14,073 bases of DNA, from NCBI GenBank assembly GCA_022837365.1, contig JALHHV010000077.1:1-14073 (forward strand). Reading direction: 5' to 3'. How positions within the stretch are numbered: position 1 is the first letter of the stretch; each line of letters begins with the position of its first letter. Of this stretch, positions 1 to 6,797 are shown one piece after another. The notes under the pieces were generated by a model, which saw only the letters and a list, made by a program, of their open reading frames with translations, was not told the DNA's origin and made no database searches. Both the position numbers and the translations under genes were made by a program. This DNA is from Desulfovibrio sp. Lineage in GTDB: Bacteria > Desulfobacterota > Desulfovibrionia > Desulfovibrionales > Desulfovibrionaceae.

Positions 1-3000
1 ACCAGCACGAAGAACACCGGCACGAAGTACACCGCCAGCACCGTGCCCGAGAGCATGCCGCCGATGACCCCGGTGCCGATGGCCCGCTGGCTGCCGGACC
101 CGGCTCCGGTGCTGATGGCCATGGGCAGCACCCCCAGCACGAAGGCCAGCGAGGTCATCAGGATGGGCCGCAGCCGCAGGCGCGACGCCTCCACCGTGGC
201 CTCCAGCAGCGGCTTGCCCGCCTTCACCAGATGCATGGCGAACTCCACGATGAGGATGGCGTTCTTGGCCGCAAGGCCGATGGTGGTCAGCAGCCCCACC
301 TGGAAGAACACGTCGTTGTTCAGCCCCCGGCCGTAGGTGGCCGCAAGCGCCCCGATGACGCCCAGCGGCACCACCAGGATGACCGCCGTGGGCACGGACC
401 ACGACTCGTACAGCGCGGCCAGGCACAGGAACACCACCAGAATGGAGATGGCGTACAGCGCCGGGGCCTGCGAGCCGCTCATGCGTTCCTGGTACGAAAG
501 CCCCGTCCATTCGACGCCGATGCCCGCAGGCAGCCTGGCCGCCATTTCCTCCATGGCTGCCATGGCCTCGCCGGTGCTCTTGCCGGGTGCGGCGTTGCCT
601 ATCAGTTCGACCGCGGGCATCCCGTTGTAGCGTTCCAGGCGCGGCGAACCGTAGGTCCAGCGCCCGGAGGAAAACGCGGAGAACGGCACCATGTTGCCCT
701 GGGCGTTGCGCACGTGCCAGTCGTTGATGTCCTCGGGCATCATCCTGTAGGCCGCATCGGCCTGCACGTAGACCTTCTTCACGCGGCCCCTGTCGATGAA
801 GTCGTTGACGTAGGCGCCGCCAAGCGCCGTGCTCAGCGTATCGTTCACGTCGGCCATGGACAGGCCGTGCGCCCCGGCCCTGGTCTTGTCGATGTCGATC
901 TGGAACTGCGGCGTGTCCTCCATCCCGTTGGGACGCAGGCCGACGACCACGGAGCTTTGCGCGGCCATGCCCAGCAACTGGTTGCGGGCCTGCATGAGCG
1001 CCTCGTGCCCCAGGCCCGCGCGGTCCTGCAGGAACAGGTTGAAGCCCGACGCGTTGCCCAGTTCCATCACCGCCGGGGGCGTGAAGGCATACACCAGGGC
1101 GTTCCTGATTTCCGAGAACGCCCCCATGGCGCGTCCGGCTATGGTCGCGGCAGCCATGCCCTCGCCCTTGCGCTCGCCCCACGGCTTCAGCTGCACGAAG
1201 GCAAGGCCCGTATTCTGCCCGCTGCCCGCGAAGCTGAACCCCGCCACGGTGAACAGCGAACTGACCGATTCCTTCTCATTGACAAGGAAATGGTGTTCGA
1301 CCTGCTCCAGCACTTCGAGGGTGCGTTCCTGGGGCGCCCCGGTGGGCAACTGGACCAGGCTGAAGATGACCCCCTGGTCTTCCTCCGGCAGGAACGAGGA
1401 AGGCAGGCGCAGGAACAGGAACCCCGTCGCCACCAGGAACAGCAGGTAGATCAGCATCATCCGGCCGATGCGGCGGGTCACCCCCGCGACATGCCCCCGG
1501 TACCCCCTGCTGGCCTTGTCGAACAGGCGGTTGAACCAGCCGAAGAACCCATGCTGGGGCTTGTGCTCCTGCCGGTGCATGGGCTTGAGGAAGGTGGCGC
1601 ACAGAGCCGGGGTGAGCACGATGGCCACGATGACCGAAAGGGTCATGGCCGAAACGATGGTCAGCGAGAACTGGCGGTAGATGACCCCCGACGACCCCTT
1701 GATGAACGCCATGGGGATGAACACCGCCGACAGCACCAGCGCGATGCCCACCAGCGCCCCGGTGATCTCGCCCATGGACTTGCGAGTGGCCTCCCGTGGG
1801 GACAGGCCCTCCTCGGCCATGATGCGTTCCACGTTCTCGACCACCACGATGGCGTCGTCCACCAGCAGGCCGATGGCCAGCACCACCCCGAACATGGTCA
1901 GCATGTTGATGGAGAAGCCGAAGGCCGCCAGCGCGCCGAAGGTGCCCAGCAGCACCACCGGCACGGCGATGGTGGGAATGATGGTGGCCCGCATGTTCTG
2001 CAGGAACAGGTACATGACCAGGAACACCAGCACGATGGCCTCGGCCAGCGTCTTGACCACCTCTTCGATGCTCACCCGCACGAAGGGCGTGGTGTCGTAG
2101 GGAAAGACGGTGTGGATGCCTTCAGGCAGGGTCTTGGACAATTCCTCCATGGTGGCGCGCACGCGCTGCACCGTGTCCAGGGCGTTGGCCCCGGTGGCCA
2201 GCTTGATGGCGATGCCGGTGGAGGGCTTGCCATTGAAGTGGGAAACCGCGTCGTAGCTTTCGCTGCCAAGCTCCACGCGCCCCACGTCCGAGAGGCGCAC
2301 CGTGGAACCGTCCTGGTTCACCCGCAGCACGATATTCTCGAACTCCCCGGCGGTTTGCAGCAGCGACTGGGAGAGGATGGTGAAGCTCATCGCCTGCCCC
2401 GGCACGGCGGGGGTGCCGCCGATCTGCCCGGCGGAAATCTGGGCGTTCTGGGCGGTGATGGCCCCGCTGACGTCCGCCGGGGTCATTTTGTAGTTCAGCA
2501 GCTTGTGCGGGTCGAGCCAGACCCGCATGGCGTACTGGGCGCCGAAGAGTTCGGTCTCGCCCACGCCGTCCACGCGGCTGATGGGATCCAGCAGGTAGGT
2601 GGCGGCATAGTCGCTGAGGTCGCGGCCGGTCATGGACGGGTCGTCCGAGGCCAGCGCGATGACCATGAGGAAGTTCGTGGAACTCTTGTTCACCGCGATG
2701 CCCTGGCGCTGCACGGCCTGCGGCAGCAGGGGCGTGGCCAGCGAGAGCTTGTTCTGCACCTGCACCTGGGCGATGTCCGGGTCGGTGTCCGCGTCGAAGG
2801 TCAGGGTGATGGAGGCCTGCCCCGTGGCGTCGCTGGTGGACGACATGTAGCGCAGGTTGTCGATGCCCTTCATCTTCTGCTCGATGACCTGGGTGACGGT
2901 GTCCTCCATGGTCTTGGCGGAAGCGCCGGGGTACGACGCGCTGATGGTGACCGCCGTGGGGGCGATCTTGGGATATTGCGAAATGGGCAGGCTCAGGATC

Positions 3001-3077
3001 GACAGGGCCCCCGCCAGCATGATGATGATGGCGATGACCCAGGCGAAGACCGGGCGGTCGATGAAGAATCTTGCCAT
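1..3077 (-). CDS. RND efflux pump inner-membrane subunit, AcrB/HAE1 type (C-terminus cut by window edge)
   Basis: Proton-driven inner-membrane pump subunit of a tripartite multidrug efflux system; it would form a trimer and pass hydrophobic or amphiphilic compounds to the fusion protein encoded just upstream. I translated the minus strand from ATG at 3077 ([17 protein letters not shown]) and the frame stays open for 1025 residues to the edge. AcrB is about 1050 residues, so only some 20-30 are missing. AcrB-type landmarks are in place: [13 protein letters not shown] with Asp407 and Asp408, numbered as in Acr[13 protein letters not shown] in the second half; [13 protein letters not shown]; and [12 protein letters not shown] with Lys938, matching AcrB Lys940. 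The visible end, [14 protein letters not shown], is the last membrane helix. A GGGGAG ribosome site lies about 8 nt before the start. The gene follows the fusion-protein stop by 18 bp and is surely cotranscribed. Family is certain; substrate is not known. An outer-membrane channel gene, if present, lies beyond position 1. Confidence 0.96.
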   Translation of the reverse strand, partial: MARFFIDRPVFAWVIAIIIMLAGALSILSLPISQYPKIAPTAVTISASYPGASAKTMEDTVTQVIEQKMKGIDNLRYMSSTSDATGQASITLTFDADTDPDIAQVQVQNKLSLATPLLPQAVQRQGIAVNKSSTNFLMVIALASDDPSMTGRDLSDYAATYLLDPISRVDGVGETELFGAQYAMRVWLDPHKLLNYKMTPADVSGAITAQNAQISAGQIGGTPAVPGQAMSFTILSQSLLQTAGEFENIVLRVNQDGSTVRLSDVGRVELGSESYDAVSHFNGKPSTGIAIKLATGANALDTVQRVRATMEELSKTLPEGIHTVFPYDTTPFVRVSIEEVVKTLAEAIVLVFLVMYLFLQNMRATIIPTIAVPVVLLGTFGALAAFGFSINMLTMFGVVLAIGLLVDDAIVVVENVERIMAEEGLSPREATRKSMGEITGALVGIALVLSAVFIPMAFIKGSSGVIYRQFSLTIVSAMTLSVIVAIVLTPALCATFLKPMHRQEHKPQHGFFGWFNRLFDKASRGYRGHVAGVTRRIGRMMLIYLLFLVATGFLFLRLPSSFLPEEDQGVIFSLVQLPTGAPQERTLEVLEQVEHHFLVNEKESVSSLFTVAGFSFAGSGQNTGLAFVQLKPWGERKGEGMAAATIAGRAMGAFSEIRNALVYAFTPPAVMELGNASGFNLFLQDRAGLGHEALMQARNQLLGMAAQSSVVVGLRPNGMEDTPQFQIDIDKTRAGAHGLSMADVNDTLSTALGGAYVNDFIDRGRVKKVYVQADAAYRMMPEDINDWHVRNAQGNMVPFSAFSSGRWTYGSPRLERYNGMPAVELIGNAAPGKSTGEAMAAMEEMAARLPAGIGVEWTGLSYQERMSGSQAPALYAISILVVFLCLAALYESWSVPTAVILVVPLGVIGALAATYGRGLNNDVFFQVGLLTTIGLAAKNAILIVEFAMHLVKAGKPLLEATVEASRLRLRPILMTSLAFVLGVLPMAISTGAGSGSQRAIGTGVIGGMLSGTVLAVYFVPVFFVL

Positions 3078-3095
3078 GATGCGTGCTCCCCGCGC

Positions 3096-4343
3096 CTACC
3101 GGTGCGCGGCCGGGGTTGCGGCGGGCTGTGCGCCGCCGGTCGCGCCGGATATGCCGGTCGGGCCGGATGTGCCGGTCGGGCCGGACGCGGGATTGGCGGC
3201 GTCCATCTCCACGGCCCGCGCCTTGCCGCCGGGCGTCACCTTCTGCAATCCCTCCACGATCACCCGTTCGCCTTCCGCCAGCCCTTCGCTCACCAGCCAG
3301 TCGCCGCCCACCACGCGGTCCACGCCGATGGAACGGCGCTCCACCGTGCCGTCGGCCCCGACCAGCAGCACCGTGGGGTTGCCCTTGGAGTCGCGGGTCA
3401 CGGCGGCCTGCGGCACGAGGATGGCGTTCTCGTTCACGCCCTCTTCCAGCACGGCGCGCACGTACAGGCCGGGCAGCAGGTCGCGCTTCGGGTTGGGGAA
3501 CAGGGCGCGCAGGGTCACGACGCTGGTGTTCTGGTCCACGGAGATGTCGGAGAACTGGAGCGTTCCTTCCATGGCGTAGGCGCTGCCGTCCTCGAACAGC
3601 AGCGTCACCCTTGCGCCGTCGGCCCCGGCCCTGCGCAGCCTGCCGTCGGCCAGGGCGCGCCTGAGCCGCAGCAACTCGCCGGTGGACTGGGTGACGTCCA
3701 CGTAGACCGGGTCGGTCTGCTGCACCGTGGCCAGCGCGTCGGCCTGGTTGGCGGTAACCAGCGCGCCGGGCGTCACGGCCGAACGGCCGATGCGCCCCGA
3801 GATGGGGGCGGTGATGCGGGTGTAGCCAAGGTTGATGCGCGCCGTTTCCAGCGCGGCTTTAGCCGCCGCCACCTCGGCCACATACTGCTTGTAAGCGGCC
3901 TGCGCGTCGTCGTTGTCCTGCCTGCTCACGCCGTTGGTCTTCACCAGGTCCGCGTAGCGTTCGGCCTTGAGCCGGGCGGGTTCCACGGCAGCCTCGGCCT
4001 TGGCCAGCGCGGCCTTGGCGCTGTCGTGGGCGGCCTGCCAGGTGGCGGGGTCGATCTGGTAGAGCACCTCGCCTTCCTTCACGTCCGCCCCTTCCTTGAA
4101 CAGGCGCTTCTGGATGATGCCGCCCACTTGCGGGCGCACGCCGGAAACGAGGAACGCGGAGGTGCGCCCCGGCAGGATGGTGGAAAGCGTCACCGGACGG
4201 GGCCGGACGGTCACCACCGTGGCCTCCGTGACCTCCGAATTCGGGGCGGGGCCGGCGGCCTGCTGGTCCTGGCCGCAACCGGAAAGCGCCGCGACAAGCG
4301 CGGCGCAGATGATGGCAACCGGAATAAGACGTTTTGTATCCAT
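3096..4343 (-). CDS. RND efflux periplasmic adaptor (membrane-fusion protein, AcrA/MexA type lipoprotein)
   Basis: Periplasmic adaptor of 415 residues that links the RND pump to an outer-membrane channel. The start at 4343 (MDTKRLIPVAIICAALVAAL) gives a lipoprotein signal peptide with lipobox LSGC and Cys23 as lipidation site. The frame is open further upstream to 4655, but that part overlaps the regulator gene and is rejected. An AGGAA ribosome site lies a few bases before the ATG. Domains in order: barrel-sandwich half (VRPQVGGIIQKRLFKEGADV, about 68-87), an Ala/Lys-rich alpha-helical hairpin (about 103-165), the second lipoyl half (ITAPISGRIGRSAVTPGALV), a beta-barrel (DPVYVDVTQST) and a membrane-proximal end (ERVIVEGLQKVTPGGKA). 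The last 30 residues are a low-complexity tail with SGPTGT, SGPTGI and SGATGG. It sits 47 bp after the TetR gene and 18 bp before the pump gene. Confidence 0.95.
   Translation of the reverse strand: MDTKRLIPVAIICAALVAALSGCGQDQQAAGPAPNSEVTEATVVTVRPRPVTLSTILPGRTSAFLVSGVRPQVGGIIQKRLFKEGADVKEGEVLYQIDPATWQAAHDSAKAALAKAEAAVEPARLKAERYADLVKTNGVSRQDNDDAQAAYKQYVAEVAAAKAALETARINLGYTRITAPISGRIGRSAVTPGALVTANQADALATVQQTDPVYVDVTQSTGELLRLRRALADGRLRRAGADGARVTLLFEDGSAYAMEGTLQFSDISVDQNTSVVTLRALFPNPKRDLLPGLYVRAVLEEGVNENAILVPQAAVTRDSKGNPTVLLVGADGTVERRSIGVDRVVGGDWLVSEGLAEGERVIVEGLQKVTPGGKARAVEMDAANPASGPTGTSGPTGISGATGGAQPAATPAAHR
3144..3190 (-). repeat. 18-bp tandem repeat in the 3' end of the adaptor gene
   Basis: Two nearly identical 18-bp units (3144-3161 and 3162-3179, differing at one base, GCCGGATATG against GCCGGATGTG) are followed by a partial third unit. 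A degenerate copy may lie on the other side. Read on the minus strand they encode the Gly/Pro/Thr-rich tail SGPTGT-SGPTGI-SGATGG. The unit is a multiple of three, so copy changes keep the frame and alter only the length of a flexible C-terminal tail. Confidence 0.75.
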
Positions 4344-4390
4344 ATGATTTCCTGAACCTTCCGTGAATATCCTTGAGGTTGTTCCGTCTT

Positions 4391-5050
4391 TCAGGAAAGG
4401 GCGGGCATGGCGCGGCCCACATTCAACCGCTCTATGCCGCCAAGGGTGAATTCCACGATGAAGTCCGCCACGGCGTCCACGTTGCCGGGGTTCAGCACCA
4501 TGACGGGCGACATTGCGTTGATGACTTCCTTCGCCTGCCCGTACAGGACGCATTGTCCCAGGATGCTCGCGGCGCAGCGCGATACGACCACCTTGTCCGC
4601 GCCGGGCAGCAGCGGCTTCAGGATGTCGACCAGCATCAGGTACGACGGGCCGCAATAGTCATCGATGATGACATGGAAATATCGTGACGACGACTGGATG
4701 AACTCCTGCGCCAGCAGCTTGCCCAAACGGGTCGAAACGGGGTCGTCATCGCAGGTGAACTGCGCCAGCACGCTGCGCACGTACACGCGCAGGCGTTCCC
4801 GTGGCGTGGACAGGGCGTGCACGCCGCCGTCCCTCGGGTTGCGGCGCAGGCGTTGCTCCAGATAGTCCCGCAGCACCGCGACATAGAGGTTTTCCTTGCT
4901 GCCGAAATGGTAGTTCACCGCGGCGATGTTGGTTTTCGCCAGCGTGATGATCTTCCGGACGGTGGCCTTCTCCAGGCCGTCCGACGCAAAGACCACCTTC
5001 GCCGCGTGCAGCAGCCGCGTCCTCGTCTTTTCGTCCTGCGGGGTGCACAT
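4391..5050 (-). CDS. TetR/AcrR-family transcriptional regulator, probable repressor of the efflux operon
   Basis: A 219-residue one-component regulator. The N-terminal 60 residues form a TetR_N helix-turn-helix: TRTRLLHAAKVVFASDGLEK followed by ATVRKIITLAKTNIAAVNYH and FGSKENLYVAVL, with the recognition helix around residues 38-48. The rest is a helical ligand domain with no recognised subfamily motif, though it resembles the C-terminal domain of CecR-like regulators. Start ATG at 5050 is supported by GGAGGA five bases upstream. The stop is 47 bp before the adaptor gene with no terminator between, so it is the first gene of the efflux operon. A palindrome (5091-5105) sits on its predicted -10 box, which fits autorepression. 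Efflux control is inferred from position; the inducer is unknown. Confidence 0.93.
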   Translation of the reverse strand: MCTPQDEKTRTRLLHAAKVVFASDGLEKATVRKIITLAKTNIAAVNYHFGSKENLYVAVLRDYLEQRLRRNPRDGGVHALSTPRERLRVYVRSVLAQFTCDDDPVSTRLGKLLAQEFIQSSSRYFHVIIDDYCGPSYLMLVDILKPLLPGADKVVVSRCAASILGQCVLYGQAKEVINAMSPVMVLNPGNVDAVADFIVEFTLGGIERLNVGRAMPALS

Positions 5051-5090
5051 ACGCGTCCTCCGGCCAACGCCTTGCGCCTTCCTGTTTATG

Positions 5091-5105
5091 ACCGTACGGT
5101 ACGGT
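5091..5105. promoter_or_regulatory. Palindromic operator candidate (7-bp arms, one central base)
   Basis: ACCGTAC-G-GTACGGT is a perfect inverted repeat, with a nested even palindrome ACCGTACGGT at 5091-5100. It lies between two divergent TetR-family genes, about 40 bp upstream of the minus-strand regulator. Short GC-centred palindromes overlapping the -10 are usual TetR-family operators. Which of the two regulators binds is not shown by sequence; the position favours the minus-strand one. Confidence 0.6.
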
Positions 5106-5124
5106 TCAAACGCTGCGTTGTCAA
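5096..5124 (-). promoter_or_regulatory. Predicted sigma70-type promoter of the TetR-adaptor-pump operon
   Basis: On the minus strand a perfect -35 box TTGACA (5124-5119) is followed after 17 bp by TACCGT (5101-5096), a weak -10 (3 of 6). Transcription would start near 5089, about 40 bp before the regulator ATG. The -10 lies inside the palindrome 5091-5105, so a bound repressor would block it. Confidence 0.5.
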
Positions 5125-5147
5125 CACCCGCCCATGTCGGGTATGCT
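5118..5147 (+). promoter_or_regulatory. Predicted sigma70-type promoter of the plus-strand TetR gene
   Basis: TTGTCA (5118-5123, 5 of 6 match to -35) is followed after 18 bp by TATGCT (5142-5147, 4 of 6 match to -10). Its -35 overlaps the opposing -35 (5119-5124) by five bases, so the two polymerases would compete. An inverted repeat ACCCG-N7-CGGGT (5126-5142) lies in the spacer and touches the -10; it is a weak second operator candidate. Confidence 0.4.
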
Positions 5148-5180
5148 GCCGGTACTCATCGCCAAGGAAGGGGACACGTC

Positions 5181-5810
5181 ATGACGCAGGGCCGTCCGCC
5201 ACGGGACCGAAGGTCCAGGATTCTCGAAATCGCCGGGGGGCTGTTTCTCGAACACGGCTACCAGGGCACCTCGATGTCGCAGATCGCGGCCGCCGTGGGG
5301 GGCTCGAAGGGCACGCTGTACGCCTACTTCAACAGCAAGGAGGCCCTCTTCGAAGCCTACCTGCAAGACAGGATGCAGGCGGATGCGTGGGTCTTCAAGC
5401 TGCCGGACCATGCGAAATATCCGGAAAGCGTGCTGACCATACTCGGGAAACGGTTTCTCGGACTTATTGTGGATGAAACCTCCATCGCACTGCTTCGCCT
5501 GTTCTATCATGAAGCCCCCCGCCTCCCGGAAATCGGCCGCATTTTTTACGAAACCTGCATCCTGAAGTTCAAGGGACAGTTCGAAGCGTATCTTGCAACC
5601 GCACATTCCGATGGGTTGCTTGACATTCCATGCACATCAACCGCAGCAGACCACTTTTTCGCGCTTTGCGAATCTCCCTTCCACATGCCGCTCATGCTTT
5701 GCATCAGGCATGAGATAACGGATGCCGAAGCAGATATCGCCATAAGGAACGCCGTCAATGTCTTCCTGAAGGCATACAGGAACGACAAGGCGTCGTGCCG
5801 CGCCGACTGA
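5181..5810 (+). CDS. TetR/AcrR-family transcriptional regulator (divergent to the efflux operon)
   Basis: A 209-residue regulator. The frame is open from 4926, but ATG at 5181 is chosen because AAGGAAGGGGA lies just upstream and the product then starts at the expected place, MTQGRPPRDRRSRILEIAGG. The helix-turn-helix is clear: TSMSQIAAAVGGSKGTLYAY with FNSKEALFEAYLQDRM, about residues 33-67. The C-terminal helical domain (LRLFYHEAPRLPEIGRIFYE) resembles the AefR-like TetR C-terminal type. It shares a 130-bp gap with the other TetR gene, so the two may cross-regulate, or this one may add a second input to the efflux operon. It is monocistronic, ending before the terminator at 5875. Part of its 3' half is AT-richer than its surroundings, a mild hint of separate ancestry. 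Ligand unknown. Confidence 0.93.
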   Translation: MTQGRPPRDRRSRILEIAGGLFLEHGYQGTSMSQIAAAVGGSKGTLYAYFNSKEALFEAYLQDRMQADAWVFKLPDHAKYPESVLTILGKRFLGLIVDETSIALLRLFYHEAPRLPEIGRIFYETCILKFKGQFEAYLATAHSDGLLDIPCTSTAADHFFALCESPFHMPLMLCIRHEITDAEADIAIRNAVNVFLKAYRNDKASCRAD

Positions 5811-5874
5811 TGCAATCGGCAGGCTTTCCTGCTGCATGCGCAGGGGGGAAGCCTCCAGCCGCCGCACATGAAAC

Positions 5875-5901
5875 GGGCCGTCCGCGCGATGCGGACGGCC
5901 C
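5875..5901. terminator. Intrinsic terminator hairpin between convergent genes
   Basis: A perfect 11-bp stem GGGCCGTCCGC / GCGGACGGCCC with loop GCGAT lies 64 bp after the plus-strand TetR stop and 39 bp after the minus-strand fdhB stop. GATGTGTTTT follows on the plus strand and GTTTCAT on the minus strand. The U-runs are short, but the position between convergent genes fits a bidirectional terminator. Confidence 0.8.
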
Positions 5902-5940
5902 GATGTGTTTTCCGGTCTGGCGGTACCCGCCATGCGGCGG

Positions 5941-6666
5941 CTACCCCGTGCGTAGCGGGCGCATGGCCAGCAGCGCCCGGCGGCTGAACGGCCCGATGCG
6001 GTCCGAGGCGTCGGCCACCATGCGGTGGTGGTAGTGGCTGGGGTGCACCTCGCACAGGTACAGCACCCGAACCAGGTCGGAATCGGCCAGCAGGGCCGCC
6101 GGGGATGTCTTCTGCACTTCCGCCAGCCGCGCGCGGGCCAGGGCCAGCATGTCGTCCCGGTCGCCGAAGTGCATGGTGTACGTGGGGCAGGTCTTGACGC
6201 AGGCGGGCAGCATGCCCGCGCGCACCCTGTCGATGCACATGTTGCACTTGGAGAGCAGCCCGGTGGACTCCTCCTTGCGGGGGATGTCGTAGGGGCAGGC
6301 TTCACGAATCGTCTGGTAATCCAGATCCTTGGTCTTTTCGGTGTAGAGCACCGCGCCGGTGGCCTCGTCCTGGATGATGGCGCCGGGGATGAAGGCGTCG
6401 GCCATCATCTTGCACGGCGGCTCCAGACAGTGGCGGCACTGCTCGGGAAAGAACACCCACTTCAGCTTTCCGTCCACCTCCACCTCGTTGAAGCGCACCA
6501 GCTTGAAGGTGTGCCCGTTGAGGTCCGGCGGGTTCTGGTAGCTGCCGGTGTTCACCGTCTCGTCGGCGGCCAGCTTCTTCCACTGCTTGCAGGCGGCCTG
6601 ACAGCCCCGGCAGGCGGTGCAGCGGGTCTGGTCGATGAAGAAGGTCTTGCCCTTGTTCTCGCTCAT
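5941..6666 (-). CDS. fdhB: Formate dehydrogenase beta subunit, ferredoxin-like [4Fe-4S] protein
   Basis: Electron-transfer subunit of 241 residues that takes electrons from the catalytic subunit and passes them on. There is no signal peptide; such subunits are exported folded with the Tat-bearing alpha subunit. Cysteines are grouped as in Desulfovibrio FdhB: C16-x2-C19-x2-C22-x3-C26 (CTACRGCQAAC), C77/C80/C85 (CRHCLEPPC), C124 in ACPYDIP, and C141/C144/C156/C160 (KCNMC, ACVKTCP). These twelve fit the three [4Fe-4S] clusters known for the family. Start ATG at 6666 begins MSENKGKTFFIDQTRCTACR. No good Shine-Dalgarno is visible in front of it. The 131-bp gap to the fdhA stop is filled by a structured element (6685-6786). 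It is the last gene of the cluster. Length is normal and the frame intact. Confidence 0.95.
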   Translation of the reverse strand: MSENKGKTFFIDQTRCTACRGCQAACKQWKKLAADETVNTGSYQNPPDLNGHTFKLVRFNEVEVDGKLKWVFFPEQCRHCLEPPCKMMADAFIPGAIIQDEATGAVLYTEKTKDLDYQTIREACPYDIPRKEESTGLLSKCNMCIDRVRAGMLPACVKTCPTYTMHFGDRDDMLALARARLAEVQKTSPAALLADSDLVRVLYLCEVHPSHYHHRMVADASDRIGPFSRRALLAMRPLRTG

Positions 6667-6684
6667 GCCCGGCCGGAACGGAGA

Positions 6685-6786
6685 TTTTGGCTGCTGGCAA
6701 GGAAAACGAGGCTGCCGCGAGGGAGCATACTCTTATCGTATTCGACCATAGCGGCAGGCGACGTTTGACGAAGCCAGCGGGCAAAA
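6685..6786. repeat. Structured intergenic element, copy A (fdhA/fdhB gap)
   Basis: Described on the plus strand. The outer helix pairs 6685-6698 with 6773-6786 (TTTTGGCTGCTGGC against GCCAGCGGGCAAAA): 13 of 14 positions pair, including one T-G wobble. An internal loop AAGGA (6699-6703) faces GACGAA (6767-6772). The inner helix is AAACG/CGTTT, then CTGCCGC (6712-6718)/GCGGCAG (6751-6757). The apical block holds GAGGGAG (6719-6725), a small hairpin ATAC-TCTTATC-GTAT (6727-6741) and TCGACC (6742-6747). Two other copies in this window keep this architecture with different helix sequences. The element begins 11 bp after the fdhA stop and ends 18 bp before the fdhB start. Function unknown: RNA structure or mobile DNA hairpin are both possible. 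Confidence 0.85.
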
Positions 6787-6797
6787 GAACGTTCCGG

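Noticed and set aside
231..4355. A 1374-codon open frame on the plus strand
   Set aside because: It is antisense to the pump and adaptor genes, is dominated by His, Gly, Arg and Gln, and has no domain. It is a mirror of codon bias in GC-rich genes.
4344..4655. Upstream extension of the adaptor gene to Met at 4655
   Set aside because: It would overlap the TetR gene by over 260 bp and bury the clear lipoprotein signal peptide that starts at 4343.
6685..6786. The repeat elements as ordinary intrinsic terminators
   Set aside because: No U-run follows the outer helix on either strand, the conserved internal loop and apex are not needed for termination, and copy A lies between two genes that should be cotranscribed.
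6302..6797. Continuation of the fdhA reading frame past its real end into fdhB
   Set aside because: It is the out-of-frame run caused by the break at 6942-6946; the true end lies at 6798 and fdhB has its own frame.
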